Assembly (NCBI GenBank): GCA_030028905.1
Contig: JALDYZ010000001.1
Span: 124,001-188,000 of the forward strand
Reading direction: 5' to 3'
From: Ferirhizobium litorale
GTDB taxonomy: Bacteria; Pseudomonadota; Alphaproteobacteria; Rhizobiales; Rhizobiaceae
DNA: 64,000 nucleotides
In this document: piece by piece, positions 24,931-34,972 of the stretch
Position numbering within the stretch: position 1 is the stretch's first letter
Layout of the letters: each line of letters starts with the position of its first letter
Notes under the pieces: model-generated
The model's database searches: none
What the model was told of the DNA's origin: nothing
Seen by the model: only the letters and a program-made list of their open reading frames with translations
Made by a program: the position numbers and the translations under genes

Positions 24931-25950
24931 ATGGCCCAGAAGATCAAGCTTTCCACCATCGCCGAAACCCTCGGCATTTCCACGGCAACGGTATCGCTGG
25001 CGCTGCGTGACAGTCCGCTGGTGGCGATGACGACGCGGGACCGGATCAAGGAGCAGGCCCGCTCGCTCGGATATATCTACAACCGTCGTGCCGCGAGCCT
25101 TCGGACATCGCGCTCGGGCATCATCGGCGTCGTCGTGCACGACATCATGAACCCATTCTACGGCGAGATCCTCAAGGCGATCGAAAGCGAACTCGACCGC
25201 AGCCGGCACACCTTCATCCTGTCGAACCACTACGACTCGGTAGAAAAGCAGCGGACTTTCGTCGAAACGCTACTGCAACTTGGCGGCGACGGCGTCATCA
25301 TGTCGCCCGCCATCGGCACGCCGCCGGAGGACGTACAGCTTGCGGAGGACAACGGCATGCCGGCGATCCTGATCGCCCGTTCGATGGAGGCCGTCGACCT
25401 TCCGACCTACCGGGGCGACGACAGCTACGGCATCTCGCTGGCGACGAACCATCTGATCGGCCTCGGCCACCGCTCGATCGCCATGATCGGCGGCACCGAC
25501 CAGACCTCGACAGGTCGCGACCGCTATCAGGGATACGTCAACGCCCTTCGCAAGGCCGGTATCGAAGTCGATCCCAACCTGCGCATTCCCGGTCCCCGCT
25601 CGAAGCAGGGCGGTTTCGAAGCGGCGGTGCATTTCCTGTCGTTGCCGCAAAAACCGACTGCCGCCGTCTGCTGGAACGATCTGGTCGCGATCGGCCTGAT
25701 GAACGGCATTGCCCGCGCCGGGCTGTTGCCGGGCAAGGACATCTCGGTGACAGGCTATGATGACCTCGAGGAGGCCGCCATTGCCACGCCTTCGCTGACC
25801 ACAGTGTGGAACGGTCAGGCGGAAGTCGGGCGCCTGGCGGCGCGCGCGCTGCTGGACAAGCTCAATGGCAGCCACGAGCCCGACGGCATCCATCTCATCA
25901 AGCCCGAGATGCGTATCCGCCAGTCGACCGGTCCGATCAATCGTAGCTAA
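24931..25950 (+). CDS. LacI/GalR-family transcriptional regulator
   Basis: A 339-residue repressor. Helix-turn-helix KIKLSTIAETLGISTATVSLALRDSPLVA occupies the first 33 residues, with the minor-groove hinge segment RRAASLRTSRSGIIGVVV near 50-70, then a periplasmic-binding-protein-like effector domain. The ATG at 24931 follows GGGAG; a GTG at 24916 lies before that site. The dehydrogenase starts 12 bases downstream, so the two form an operon and the regulator probably senses a sugar or hydroxyacid substrate of that pathway. It could in principle also bind the CG-centred palindromes near 20 and 3268, but the cores differ. Confidence 0.92.
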   Translation: MAQKIKLSTIAETLGISTATVSLALRDSPLVAMTTRDRIKEQARSLGYIYNRRAASLRTSRSGIIGVVVHDIMNPFYGEILKAIESELDRSRHTFILSNHYDSVEKQRTFVETLLQLGGDGVIMSPAIGTPPEDVQLAEDNGMPAILIARSMEAVDLPTYRGDDSYGISLATNHLIGLGHRSIAMIGGTDQTSTGRDRYQGYVNALRKAGIEVDPNLRIPGPRSKQGGFEAAVHFLSLPQKPTAAVCWNDLVAIGLMNGIARAGLLPGKDISVTGYDDLEEAAIATPSLTTVWNGQAEVGRLAARALLDKLNGSHEPDGIHLIKPEMRIRQSTGPINRS

Positions 25951-25962
25951 GGGAGCGTGCCG

Positions 25963-26934
25963 ATGGATGCCAAGAAGCCAGTGGTGTTGGTCGCCGGCAA
26001 GGTCAATCCGAGAATCATCGAGCGCCTTGGTGACCGTTTCGAGCTTGTTCATGCGGAAAAACACGCGCGGCTTTCCCTCGGCGCCAATGTCGCCACCGAG
26101 GTGAGGGGGGCGGTCGTGTCGGGCGATTTCCCAACCGATTGGATGGCAGAACTCCCAAAACTGGAGATCATCGGCAGCTTCGGCGTCGGCTATGATGGGG
26201 TGGATGTCCGTGAGGCTGCCGCACGCGGCATCACCGTCACCAATACGCCCGATGTGCTGAACGACGAGGTTGCCGACACCGCGATCGGGCTTCTCATCAA
26301 CACGGTGCGGCAGTTGCCGCGCGCAGAAGACTGGTTGCGCGGAGGCAATTGGGTTCCGGGCAGCAATTTCCCGCTCTCGCCGCTCTCGCTCAAAGGCCGC
26401 AAGGTGGGAATCTTCGGTCTCGGCCGCATCGGATTGGAGATCGCCCGGAGGCTCGAAGGCTTCAAGGTGGCCATCGGCTACCATACCCGTTCGCGGCGAG
26501 ACGACGTACCCTACACCTACTATCCGGGCCTTCTGTCGATGGCCGAAGCGGTCGACACGTTGATCTGCATCGTCCCGAAGACGCCGGAGACCCACAAGGC
26601 CATCAATGCCGAGGTGCTGTCGGCGCTCGGACCGCGGGGGGTGTTGATCAATGTCGGGCGTGGCTGGAGCGTCGACGAGACGGCCCTGATCGGCGCTCTC
26701 GAGAAAGGCATCATTGCGGCCGCCGGGCTGGACGTCTTCTATGACGAACCGCACGTGCCGGCCGCGCTGATGGAGTTTTCGAACGTCTGCCTGCTGCCGC
26801 ACGTCGCCTCCGCCTCGGTGGACACCCGCAATGCCATGGCGGATCTCGTCGCGGATAACCTGCACGCATGGTTTGCCGAGGGCAGGGCACTGACACCGGT
26901 TCCGGAAACGCCGATACCGCCGCGCCGCAACTGA
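25963..26934 (+). CDS. D-2-hydroxyacid dehydrogenase (glyoxylate/hydroxypyruvate reductase-like)
   Basis: A 323-residue member of the D-isomer 2-hydroxyacid dehydrogenase family. The cofactor motif is GIFGLGRIGLEIARR (about 146-160); the catalytic trio is Arg in NVGRGWSVDE, Glu in FYDEPHVP and His in LLPHVASAS. The residues after strand beta-2 are HTRSRR, basic, suggesting NADPH preference. It likely reduces glyoxylate, hydroxypyruvate or a 2-keto sugar acid. GGGAG at 25951-25955 sets the ATG at 25963. It is cotranscribed with the LacI regulator. No terminator is obvious downstream. Confidence 0.9.
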   Translation: MDAKKPVVLVAGKVNPRIIERLGDRFELVHAEKHARLSLGANVATEVRGAVVSGDFPTDWMAELPKLEIIGSFGVGYDGVDVREAAARGITVTNTPDVLNDEVADTAIGLLINTVRQLPRAEDWLRGGNWVPGSNFPLSPLSLKGRKVGIFGLGRIGLEIARRLEGFKVAIGYHTRSRRDDVPYTYYPGLLSMAEAVDTLICIVPKTPETHKAINAEVLSALGPRGVLINVGRGWSVDETALIGALEKGIIAAAGLDVFYDEPHVPAALMEFSNVCLLPHVASASVDTRNAMADLVADNLHAWFAEGRALTPVPETPIPPRRN

Positions 26935-27052
26935 CGGCTGAGCGGACGTTCACAGAAAATTAACCGTTTCCGGAAAGCCCTTGTTAAGCCTTTCGCAAGC
27001 TTCGAGACGCATTCTCTAATTTAGAAAATCGCAGAAGTATCGGAGAATGGGG

Positions 27053-27460
27053 ATGAAGATCTACCTGCTTGCCGCTGCGGCCGGACTGACGGGTCTGGTC
27101 GCCTGGAACCTCGCCGCAACCGCAAAGACAGACATCGACCCGGTCGCTTCCGGTTCGATTCACCGCAACACCGCCAAACAGCCCTTCACCGTTGCCAACA
27201 TTTCTGCCCACTCGACCTGCGTCGTGGAGCGCGGTGCAGCCGTCACCGGTCGCAGCCATCTCTTCTCGGCACCGAAGGAATGCGACAAGGTGTGGCCCGG
27301 CCTTCCGGCGGTCAGGACCTGGACGCAGAACGAAGATGGGACGGTGATCCTTTCAGACGCCGGCGGCGAAGCCGTTCTCACCGTAGCGGAGGGTGATGGT
27401 GTGTCCTACGAGGTGCTGGAGCCGGCAGGCCTGGCCATGACCTTCAAGGCGGTCCGCTGA
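27053..27460 (+). CDS. Secreted AprI/Inh-type metalloprotease inhibitor-like protein
   Basis: A 135-residue exported protein: signal peptide about 1-24 (KIYLLAAAAGLTGLVAWNLA), then a small beta domain with two cysteines (about 56 and 77, in STCVVE and KECDKVWPGL) spaced as in the AprI/Inh family, and WTQNEDGTVILSDAGGEAVL. In pseudomonads such proteins inhibit serralysin proteases in the periplasm; no protease gene is seen nearby. GGAG 7 bases upstream favours 27053 over the ATG at 27047. It is convergent with the next gene, only 3 bases between stops. Confidence 0.65.
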   Translation: MKIYLLAAAAGLTGLVAWNLAATAKTDIDPVASGSIHRNTAKQPFTVANISAHSTCVVERGAAVTGRSHLFSAPKECDKVWPGLPAVRTWTQNEDGTVILSDAGGEAVLTVAEGDGVSYEVLEPAGLAMTFKAVR

Positions 27461-27463
27461 CCT

Positions 27464-28216
27464 TCAGGCCTTCTGCGCCGCGTAGGCCCGCACCGCATCG
27501 CCGAACGCCTCGAAAAGCGCACGCGAGGGTGAATCGGTTTCCGCCCAGTATTCCGGATGCCATTGCACGCCGATGGCAAACCCCTTGGCATCGATGACCG
27601 ACACTGCCTCGATCGTGCCGTCCGGCGCCGTCGCTTCCACCTGCAGGCGCGGGGCGGTCTCGCCGATCGCCTGGCGATGCAGCGAATTGACCTGGATCGA
27701 TCCCGCGCCGAGGTAGCGGGCGATGCAACTCCCCTCCTTGACGTGGACGTCCTGACGGATGGCGTACATGCTATCGCGGTCGACGTCTGCCGGCTTGCGG
27801 TGGTCCCAGATGCCGGGCTGGTCCTGGATTTCGCTGGCAAGGGTGCCGCCGAGCGCGACGTTCAGTTCCTGCAGGCCCCTGCAGATCGCGAAGACGGGCA
27901 TGCCGCGGTCGAGAGCGCGCCGAATCAGCGGCAACGCCGTCGCATCGCGGGCAAGGTCATAGGGGCCATCGGCCTCGGTTGCTTCGCGGCCATAGAGCGA
28001 GGGGTGAACGTTGGTCGCCGATCCCGTCACCATCAGGCCATCGACCCGGTCGAGAATGGCATCGGTATCATTGCCGGTGTCGAATGCCGGGATGATGAAG
28101 GACATCACGTCCGCAACGTTGAGGGCGGCGCGCACATACTGATGCTGCACGGCGTGCCAGTTGGTGCCATCGAACGCGCGAATGTCGGCGGGAACGGCAA
28201 CGATAGGCTTGGACAT
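27464..28216 (-). CDS. puuD: Peptidase C26, gamma-glutamyl-GABA hydrolase-like
   Basis: A 250-residue class I glutamine amidotransferase-type hydrolase. The nucleophile cysteine is in AICRGLQELNVALGG (about 110-124) and the catalytic His-Glu pair in GVQWHPEYW; the LMVTGSATNVHPSLYG segment is typical of PuuD. PuuD releases GABA from gamma-glutamyl-GABA in putrescine breakdown; the rest of a puu pathway is not present in the window, so the substrate is inferred from family. CGGAG precedes the ATG at 28216. A palindrome lies upstream. Confidence 0.8.
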   Translation of the reverse strand: MSKPIVAVPADIRAFDGTNWHAVQHQYVRAALNVADVMSFIIPAFDTGNDTDAILDRVDGLMVTGSATNVHPSLYGREATEADGPYDLARDATALPLIRRALDRGMPVFAICRGLQELNVALGGTLASEIQDQPGIWDHRKPADVDRDSMYAIRQDVHVKEGSCIARYLGAGSIQVNSLHRQAIGETAPRLQVEATAPDGTIEAVSVIDAKGFAIGVQWHPEYWAETDSPSRALFEAFGDAVRAYAAQKA

Positions 28217-28538
28217 GACGACTCCGGTCAGGAAACTCAAAAATATCTGCGCAGATTTGAGAAACCAGATTTCGCTTCAAGTCAACGGTTTCTCAGGGCG
28301 CGAATGGCTGGGGGGCGAGACAATTGCTGCGTGGTAACGAAGTGATGATCGCGCACGGGAACGCTATCGACGAAAAAGCGTGTAAAATCGCGTGGAACGT
28401 CACAGCTCCGAAACAAAAGAATAAGAGGGTGCGTGCTTGAAACGGAATGCCCTCCGTGGTTCATTCCGGGTTCTGTTGCGGCCAAGACGTCAAGGTGCGC
28501 TGCCCGCGGCATGGTATCGTATGGGAGGAATTCTATAA
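28217..28538. other. Divergent intergenic region between the C26 hydrolase and dctP
   Basis: About 320 bases without a gene. It holds the palindrome listed at 28236-28261 and an otherwise unremarkable A-rich stretch near 28410-28430 before the dctP ribosome site. Confidence 0.4.
28236..28261. promoter_or_regulatory. Palindromic operator candidate upstream of the C26 hydrolase
   Basis: ATCTGCGCAGAT (28245-28256) is a perfect 12-base palindrome, flanked by CTCAAA on the left (28236-28241) and TTTGAG on the right (28256-28261). It lies 20-45 bases upstream of the hydrolase ATG, a position suited to repression. Confidence 0.45.
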
Positions 28539-29645
<1,107 letters not shown>

Positions 29646-29668
29646 GCACTTCCCGCGGCTCGTTGACA

Positions 29669-29698
29669 GAAGCCCCGGATCGAAAGATCCGGGGCTTC
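29669..29698. terminator. Perfect GAAA-loop hairpin after dctP
   Basis: A 13-bp perfect stem (GAAGCCCCGGATC and its complement) closed by a GAAA tetraloop, 24 bases after the dctP stop. No long T run follows, but stability and position point to transcript end protection or termination. Confidence 0.65.
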
Positions 29699-29730
29699 CT
29701 GCGTTCTAGGAATGGAAAACGGCGAGTGGG

Positions 29731-29757
29731 AAAAGGCCCAGCCGACAGCGCCGGGCC
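29731..29757 (-). terminator. Terminator of dctQM
   Basis: Read on the minus strand, GGCCC and GGGCC enclose a GC-rich loop and are followed by TTTTCCC. It lies 10 bases after the dctM stop. Confidence 0.6.
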
Positions 29758-29766
29758 ACCCAACCG

Positions 29767-31614
29767 TTATTCGATTTTCGGCGGCTGGCTGAGGTCCATG
29801 GACGGTGCCGCGGGCGCAGGGGCAGCAGGTGCGCTTTGGTTGCCTGGCGGCTCCCCGCCAGCCGGCTTTTCCGCCGGTAGCCCCTCGAGCGGCGGCAGGG
29901 ACAACCCCGGCAATTGCGTGCCGCCGCTGCCGTTGTCGTTGCCGATCGGCGGCAGGGACAGGCCGGGAAGCGTGTCACCCGCGCCCGGCAGGCCGCCGCC
30001 CTGCGGTACCTCTATCCTGATCGAATCCGGATCGACGCTCGGATGGTCGGTCTTGTAATGCATGACGAGACCCGGAAAGAGGATCACCACGAGGATCATC
30101 GCGAACTGGATCACGATGTATGGGAACACGCCCTTGTAGATCTCGGTCGTCTTGACGCCGGGAAGCGTCTTGCCGGTGATCTTGTCCTTCCAAGGACCTG
30201 CGGGAGCGATCGAACGCAGGAAGAAGAGCGAGAAGCCAAAGGGCGGGGTGAGGAAGGACGTCTGCAGGTTGATGCCCAGAATGATACCGAACCAGACGAG
30301 ATCGATTCCCAGCTTCTCGGCGACCGGTGCGAGCAGCGGCACCATGATGAATGCAATCTCGAAGAAATCGAGGAAACAGCCGAGAATGAAGATGATGATC
30401 GTGACGACGATGAGGAAACCGTATTCGCCCCCGGGTAGGGCAAGCAGGAGTTCCTCAATCCAGACATTGCCGTTGATGCCATAAAAGGTGAGGCCGAAGA
30501 CGCGGGCGCCGATCAGGATCATCATCACGAAGGCGGAAAGCTTCGTCGTCGCATCCAGCGCGTTCTTGAGCGAGGCGAAGCTGAGCCTGCCCTTGGCTAG
30601 CGAAAGCAACAGCGCGCCCGTCGCCCCCATCGCGCCGCCTTCGGTCGGCGTGGCGATACCGAGGAATATGGTCCCGAGAACGAGGAAGATGAGTGCCAGC
30701 GGTGGAATGAGAACGATGATCACCTGTTCGGCGAGGCGCGAAATCAGCTTCGACCGCGACTTACTGTTGACCAGCGCCACGGCGTAAACCGCCATGACAG
30801 CGAATGACAGCGCCGCCACAAGACGCCATTCGGGGCTGGCGACCGAGGTGAACAGCACATGGTTGCCGAGATAGAAAAGTCCAACCGCAACCGCCAGCAT
30901 AACCAGAAGCGAGGTCACGCCGCTGCCGAGCGTCCGGGCTTCCACCGGCAGCGCCGGGGCCCAGGACGGCCGGATCATGGTCACCGCGAATATGTAGGCG
31001 CAATAGACGGCGACGATCATCAACGCGGGATAGAGCGCCCCGACATACATGTCGCCTACCGACCTGCCGAGCTGGTCCGCCATGACGATAAGCACGAGCG
31101 AGGGCGGAACGATCTGGGCCAGGGTTCCGGACGCGGCGATGGTGCCGGAGACGAGCGGGCGATTGTAGCCGTAGCGCATCATGATCGGCATCGAGATGAG
31201 GCCCATCGCCATCACTGAGGCGGCGACGACGCCGGTCGTGGCGCCGAGAAGCGCCCCGACGAGGATGACCGCATAGGCCAGACCGCCACGAACCGGACCG
31301 AACAGCTGTCCAATCGTATCGAGCAAGTCCTCGGCCATGCGCGACCGCTCGAGGATGATCCCCATGAAGGTGAAGAACGGGATCGCCAGCAGGGTGTCGT
31401 TGTACATGATCCCGTAGATGCGTTCGGGATGGGATTGCAGCAGCGGCCAGAAGAGCCTGATCTCGGGCGAGATCGTCGAAAGCTCGACGCCGACGACGAA
31501 GTAGAACAGTCCACCCGCGGCCAACGTGAAGGCGACTGGGTAACCCAGCAGCAGCAGCAGCATGACCGAAGTGAACATCACCAGGGCAAGATTGTGAGCG
31601 ATGAAATCGATCAT
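29767..31614 (-). CDS. TRAP transporter large permease subunit (DctM) with proline-rich tail
   Basis: A 615-residue inner-membrane protein, longer than the usual 430 residues. About twelve to fourteen membrane segments span residues 1-520, with family motifs such as IPFFTFMGIILERSRMAEDLLD and GLISMPIMMRYGYNRPLVSGTIAASGTLAQIVPPS. The last roughly 90 residues are a hydrophilic Pro/Gly/Ala-rich tail that contains LPGLSLPP twice. DctM forms the sodium-coupled translocation channel with DctQ and receives substrate from DctP. It starts one base after the dctQ stop. Confidence 0.92.
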   Translation of the reverse strand: MIDFIAHNLALVMFTSVMLLLLLGYPVAFTLAAGGLFYFVVGVELSTISPEIRLFWPLLQSHPERIYGIMYNDTLLAIPFFTFMGIILERSRMAEDLLDTIGQLFGPVRGGLAYAVILVGALLGATTGVVAASVMAMGLISMPIMMRYGYNRPLVSGTIAASGTLAQIVPPSLVLIVMADQLGRSVGDMYVGALYPALMIVAVYCAYIFAVTMIRPSWAPALPVEARTLGSGVTSLLVMLAVAVGLFYLGNHVLFTSVASPEWRLVAALSFAVMAVYAVALVNSKSRSKLISRLAEQVIIVLIPPLALIFLVLGTIFLGIATPTEGGAMGATGALLLSLAKGRLSFASLKNALDATTKLSAFVMMILIGARVFGLTFYGINGNVWIEELLLALPGGEYGFLIVVTIIIFILGCFLDFFEIAFIMVPLLAPVAEKLGIDLVWFGIILGINLQTSFLTPPFGFSLFFLRSIAPAGPWKDKITGKTLPGVKTTEIYKGVFPYIVIQFAMILVVILFPGLVMHYKTDHPSVDPDSIRIEVPQGGGLPGAGDTLPGLSLPPIGNDNGSGGTQLPGLSLPPLEGLPAEKPAGGEPPGNQSAPAAPAPAAPSMDLSQPPKIE

Positions 31615-31615
31615 G

Positions 31616-32185
31616 TCAGTTGCCCTTCGCGCCGTTTGTCTCGGAGCCCTCGCCCGTCATCACGTGTTCACGCGGATCACGGATGCGGCCGGTGATCACG
31701 GCGAAGCGCTTGATAACCTCGGAAAGAGCTTGCAGCGAGAGCAGTCCAAATCCCAGCAGGACGACGAGTTTCGCGGGCCAGATGATGAGGCCACCGGCAT
31801 TGGACGACATTTCGCCGGTCGTGAAGGAAAGCCAGAACCACGGCCAGGCGAGCCAGGTCATGAGAAGGGCAAAGGGAATAAGGAAGATGATGTGCAGGAC
31901 AAGATCGATCCAGTCGCGGGTGCGCTTGCTCCATGTGCCGGACAGGACATCGATCCGCACGTGTTCGTTCTTGAGAAGCGCATAGGCTGCCGCCAGCATG
32001 AAGACGGTGCCATAGAGGTACCATTGCACCTCCAGCCAGGCGTTTGACGAGATGTCGAACATCTTGCGCACGACGGCGTTGCCGGCGCTGATCAGCACCG
32101 CGGCAAGCAGCAGCCAGGATACGGATTTTCCGATTGCCTCAGTGATGAGGTCGATGAGGCGACTGAGCGCCAAGAAAACTCCCAT
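31616..32185 (-). CDS. TRAP transporter small permease subunit (DctQ)
   Basis: A 189-residue membrane protein with four hydrophobic segments (about 15-35, 52-70, 90-110, 135-155) and the DctQ motif AWLEVQWYLYGTVFMLAAAYALLKNEHVRIDV. The ATG at 32185 has GGAGGGG upstream; the open frame before it is not homologous. It precedes dctM, separated by one base, and shares a 266-base divergent region with the EAL protein gene. Confidence 0.92.
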   Translation of the reverse strand: MGVFLALSRLIDLITEAIGKSVSWLLLAAVLISAGNAVVRKMFDISSNAWLEVQWYLYGTVFMLAAAYALLKNEHVRIDVLSGTWSKRTRDWIDLVLHIIFLIPFALLMTWLAWPWFWLSFTTGEMSSNAGGLIIWPAKLVVLLGFGLLSLQALSEVIKRFAVITGRIRDPREHVMTGEGSETNGAKGN

Positions 32186-32451
32186 TTTTCCCCTCCGTTT
32201 TTGTAGGTAATTGCATAGAGGATCGAACGGGACTTGCAACCGGCCTTTAGACAGAAAAGGGACATTATCCGGCCAAAATCCGGCCTGACAAAAGCGGCGC
32301 ACCCGCGGGCGTGGCCACAGATGCCGCGTCTGGCCGGGCCCCGCGCCGGGATCATTTCATTGATTAGGAAATTCAACTAAATCAACAGGGGCCGGGAAAT
32401 CAAATCTTAAAATGTTTTCACTATCGTGCGCGCCACACAGAGGGGAATTTA

Positions 32452-34755
32452 ATGAAGGCAGAAAGGCAGAACGCCGTTCCGACAGATGTCTATCTGTCCT
32501 TCGTGAGCTCGCTGTTTGGTAACCGCAAGACGCTGTTCACGGGAATGGTCATCCACATCCTGACCTATCTCGCCGTCTATGCGAAGTCGGGTGCAACCTT
32601 CTATATCTACCTGACGGCGGTTTTCGTTCTCATCTGCGCCTACCGGATCTACTGGTTCCATCGCTTCGACGAGGCCGACAAGAGCAACCTCACGCGAAGC
32701 GAGATCGCCGAGTGGGAACTGCTGTACCTCTATGGCGGCGTCGCCACGACGACCGTCCTCGGCGTTGGCAGCGGCTATGCGATCCTAATGCTCCGGGACC
32801 CTTTTGCCGAACTCGTCTGCATCGCAGTCACCATGGCATCGATGGTCTCGGTCGTCGGCCGCAACTACGGCTCGCCGATCGCCGTCAACTTGCAGACCAT
32901 GTCTGCATGCCTGCCTATCATGCTGGGCTGCCTGATGCTCGGCGATTTCTACATGACGCTGCTGTCCATCTTCCTCATTCCCTTCGCGCTGACGACGCGG
33001 ATGATGGCGAACGGCGTGCGGGAGTTCCTCTACAAGAACGTCATCGCCTCGCGCGAGATCGCCATGATCGCGGACCGGTTCGATACGGCGCTCAACAACA
33101 TGCCGCACGGCCTTTTCATGCTGGATCGCAACAACCGCATCCAGGTGGTCAACAGCAAGGCCAGCGAACTGCTCAACCTTGGCGACCAGAACCGGCTGAA
33201 GGATTGCGATCTTGACGTGGTGCTGCGCTATGGCGTGCGCCATACCTTCATCGATGGTTCCCTGCCGGCACTCATCCAGCGTCAGTTGGCCCAGTTGATC
33301 GACGGGACGCTGTCGCGCTCGCTCATCCAGTTTTCCGACGAGCTTGCGCTCGAGTTTACCGCCAATCGCAAGGCCGATGGCGGAGTCGTGCTCATCTTCG
33401 AGGACGTCACCGCGCGCGTTCGCGCCGAGCGCAAGATCCTGCACATGGCGCGCTATGATTCGCTGACCGGGTTGCCGAACCGCGAGTACTTCGTCGAACT
33501 CGTCCAGGACAAACTACGCGAGCGCCCCGATGTCGGCACGGTCGGCTTCGTCATCCTTGACGTTGATGAATTCAAGCATGTCAACGACCTGAAGGGCCAT
33601 GTGGCGGGCGACCGGCTGTTGCATCGGATCGCGAAGCGGCTGAAGACGGTCGCCGGCAGCGATACGATCCAGGCCCGACTGATGGGTGACCAGTTCGTTG
33701 TGTTCTTTCCGGATGCAGACGATGCGGCGAGCCTCGACCAGCGCATTCGCACGATGCATGCCGAGGTCTGCGGCGACTATGACGTCGATGGTCACCGGTT
33801 CCGCATATCCTTCAGTTGCGGCTACGTGGTGATGGAGAGCGACGAAGTCCGGATGGACGAGTGGCAGATCAAGGCCGATCTCGCCCTGTTCGAGACCAAG
33901 TCGCGGGCGCGAGGATACTGCACGGCGTTCGAACCGGAAATGGATGCCCGCTATGTCGAGCAGCAGAAGCTGAAGGCGGATCTGCGCGATGCGGTGGAAA
34001 ACAAGCGCCTCCACGTGGACTACCAGCCGATGTACAAGCCCGACGGCTCGCGGATCGAATGCTGCGAAGCACTGGCGCGCTGGATTCATCCGGAGAAGGG
34101 GACGATCCCGCCTAACGTCTTCATCCAGATTGCGGAGGAGATGGGCATCATATCCGGGATTACCGAATTTGTCGTCGAGCGGGCGTGCCGCGACTGCACG
34201 ACCTGGCCCAACCACATGTCTGTCTCGGTCAACCTGTCGGTGCAGGATCTCAGGAACGCCGACATCGTTGCGATCGTCTGCGCAGCGCTGGAAAAATCCG
34301 GGTTGGATCCGGCACGCCTGCATCTCGAGGTAACCGAAAGCAGCATCATGGACGAACTGGTCACGGTGCGTGCCATCCTCGCCGATCTGCGCTCCCGCGG
34401 CATCACCATCGCCATCGACGACTTCGGTACCGGCTTCTCGAGCCTGAGCTATCTCGATTCGCTCCCCGTCGACATCGTCAAGATCGACCGCTCCTTCGTG
34501 CGCAACATCGGCGAGGATTCGCGGCGCTTCAAGCTGCTGCGCGGGACGGTCAACCTGTCCCGCGAACTGGGATTGAAGATCGTCATCGAAGGCGTCGAGA
34601 CGAAGGACCAGCTAGCGCTCATCAATGCGCATCGCTGCGCCGACTACATCCAGGGGTATGTCTTTTCCATGCCGGTCGCCACCGAGGCGGTTATCGTCCT
34701 GTCGGACGCCTTGCGCCGCAAGCGGGTGGCAAGACGCCGCGAGAGCGTCGCCTAA
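32452..34755 (+). CDS. Membrane PAS-degenerate GGDEF-EAL phosphodiesterase
   Basis: A 767-residue protein. Four to six membrane helices lie in residues 25-190, a PAS domain follows (about 213-330, MPHGLFMLDRNNRIQVVNSKA), then GGDEF and EAL domains. The cyclase signature is degenerate: MGDQF at 411-415 instead of GGDEF, so no cyclase activity is expected, although GTP binding could still regulate. The EAL domain looks fully active: E539-A-L, VNLSVQDL, EVTES, AIDDFGTGFSS, KIDRSFV and EGVET. Prediction: a c-di-GMP phosphodiesterase. It is followed 217 bases later by an acyltransferase-like gene. Confidence 0.9.
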   Translation: MKAERQNAVPTDVYLSFVSSLFGNRKTLFTGMVIHILTYLAVYAKSGATFYIYLTAVFVLICAYRIYWFHRFDEADKSNLTRSEIAEWELLYLYGGVATTTVLGVGSGYAILMLRDPFAELVCIAVTMASMVSVVGRNYGSPIAVNLQTMSACLPIMLGCLMLGDFYMTLLSIFLIPFALTTRMMANGVREFLYKNVIASREIAMIADRFDTALNNMPHGLFMLDRNNRIQVVNSKASELLNLGDQNRLKDCDLDVVLRYGVRHTFIDGSLPALIQRQLAQLIDGTLSRSLIQFSDELALEFTANRKADGGVVLIFEDVTARVRAERKILHMARYDSLTGLPNREYFVELVQDKLRERPDVGTVGFVILDVDEFKHVNDLKGHVAGDRLLHRIAKRLKTVAGSDTIQARLMGDQFVVFFPDADDAASLDQRIRTMHAEVCGDYDVDGHRFRISFSCGYVVMESDEVRMDEWQIKADLALFETKSRARGYCTAFEPEMDARYVEQQKLKADLRDAVENKRLHVDYQPMYKPDGSRIECCEALARWIHPEKGTIPPNVFIQIAEEMGIISGITEFVVERACRDCTTWPNHMSVSVNLSVQDLRNADIVAIVCAALEKSGLDPARLHLEVTESSIMDELVTVRAILADLRSRGITIAIDDFGTGFSSLSYLDSLPVDIVKIDRSFVRNIGEDSRRFKLLRGTVNLSRELGLKIVIEGVETKDQLALINAHRCADYIQGYVFSMPVATEAVIVLSDALRRKRVARRRESVA

Positions 34756-34940
34756 TCCTCGACCAAGAACAGGATGGCAACGACAAGCTCGCCGTCCTCA
34801 ATCATCTTAATGAACAATCGCGCGGCTGTCCGTGTATTGATGATTGCTGTATTAGTAAACAATAAGATTGCGTTAACCTTAATAACTAATTTTTTGTTAA
34901 AAATTTATTTATTGCTTGTGATACCCAAAGTCCCGCGACA

Positions 34941-34956
34941 TTAATAAAATGTTAAC
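34941..34956 (+). promoter_or_regulatory. CtrA-type binding site (TTAA-N7-TTAAC)
   Basis: TTAATAAAATGTTAAC matches the full CtrA consensus exactly, in a markedly AT-rich 120-base stretch (34840-34960). It ends 16 bases before the preferred start of the next gene. CtrA is the cell-cycle master regulator of alphaproteobacteria. Confidence 0.5.
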
Positions 34957-34972
34957 GATACGGGTTGAGCGA

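Noticed and set aside
25270-26865. 531-codon minus-strand frame over lacI and the dehydrogenase
   Set aside because: Antisense shadow, rich in Arg/His/Asp, no motif, no ribosome site.
34949-34972. ATG at 34949 as start of the acyl-synthase-like protein
   Set aside because: It lies within the CtrA-type site and has no ribosome site; the eight extra residues are not motif-bearing.
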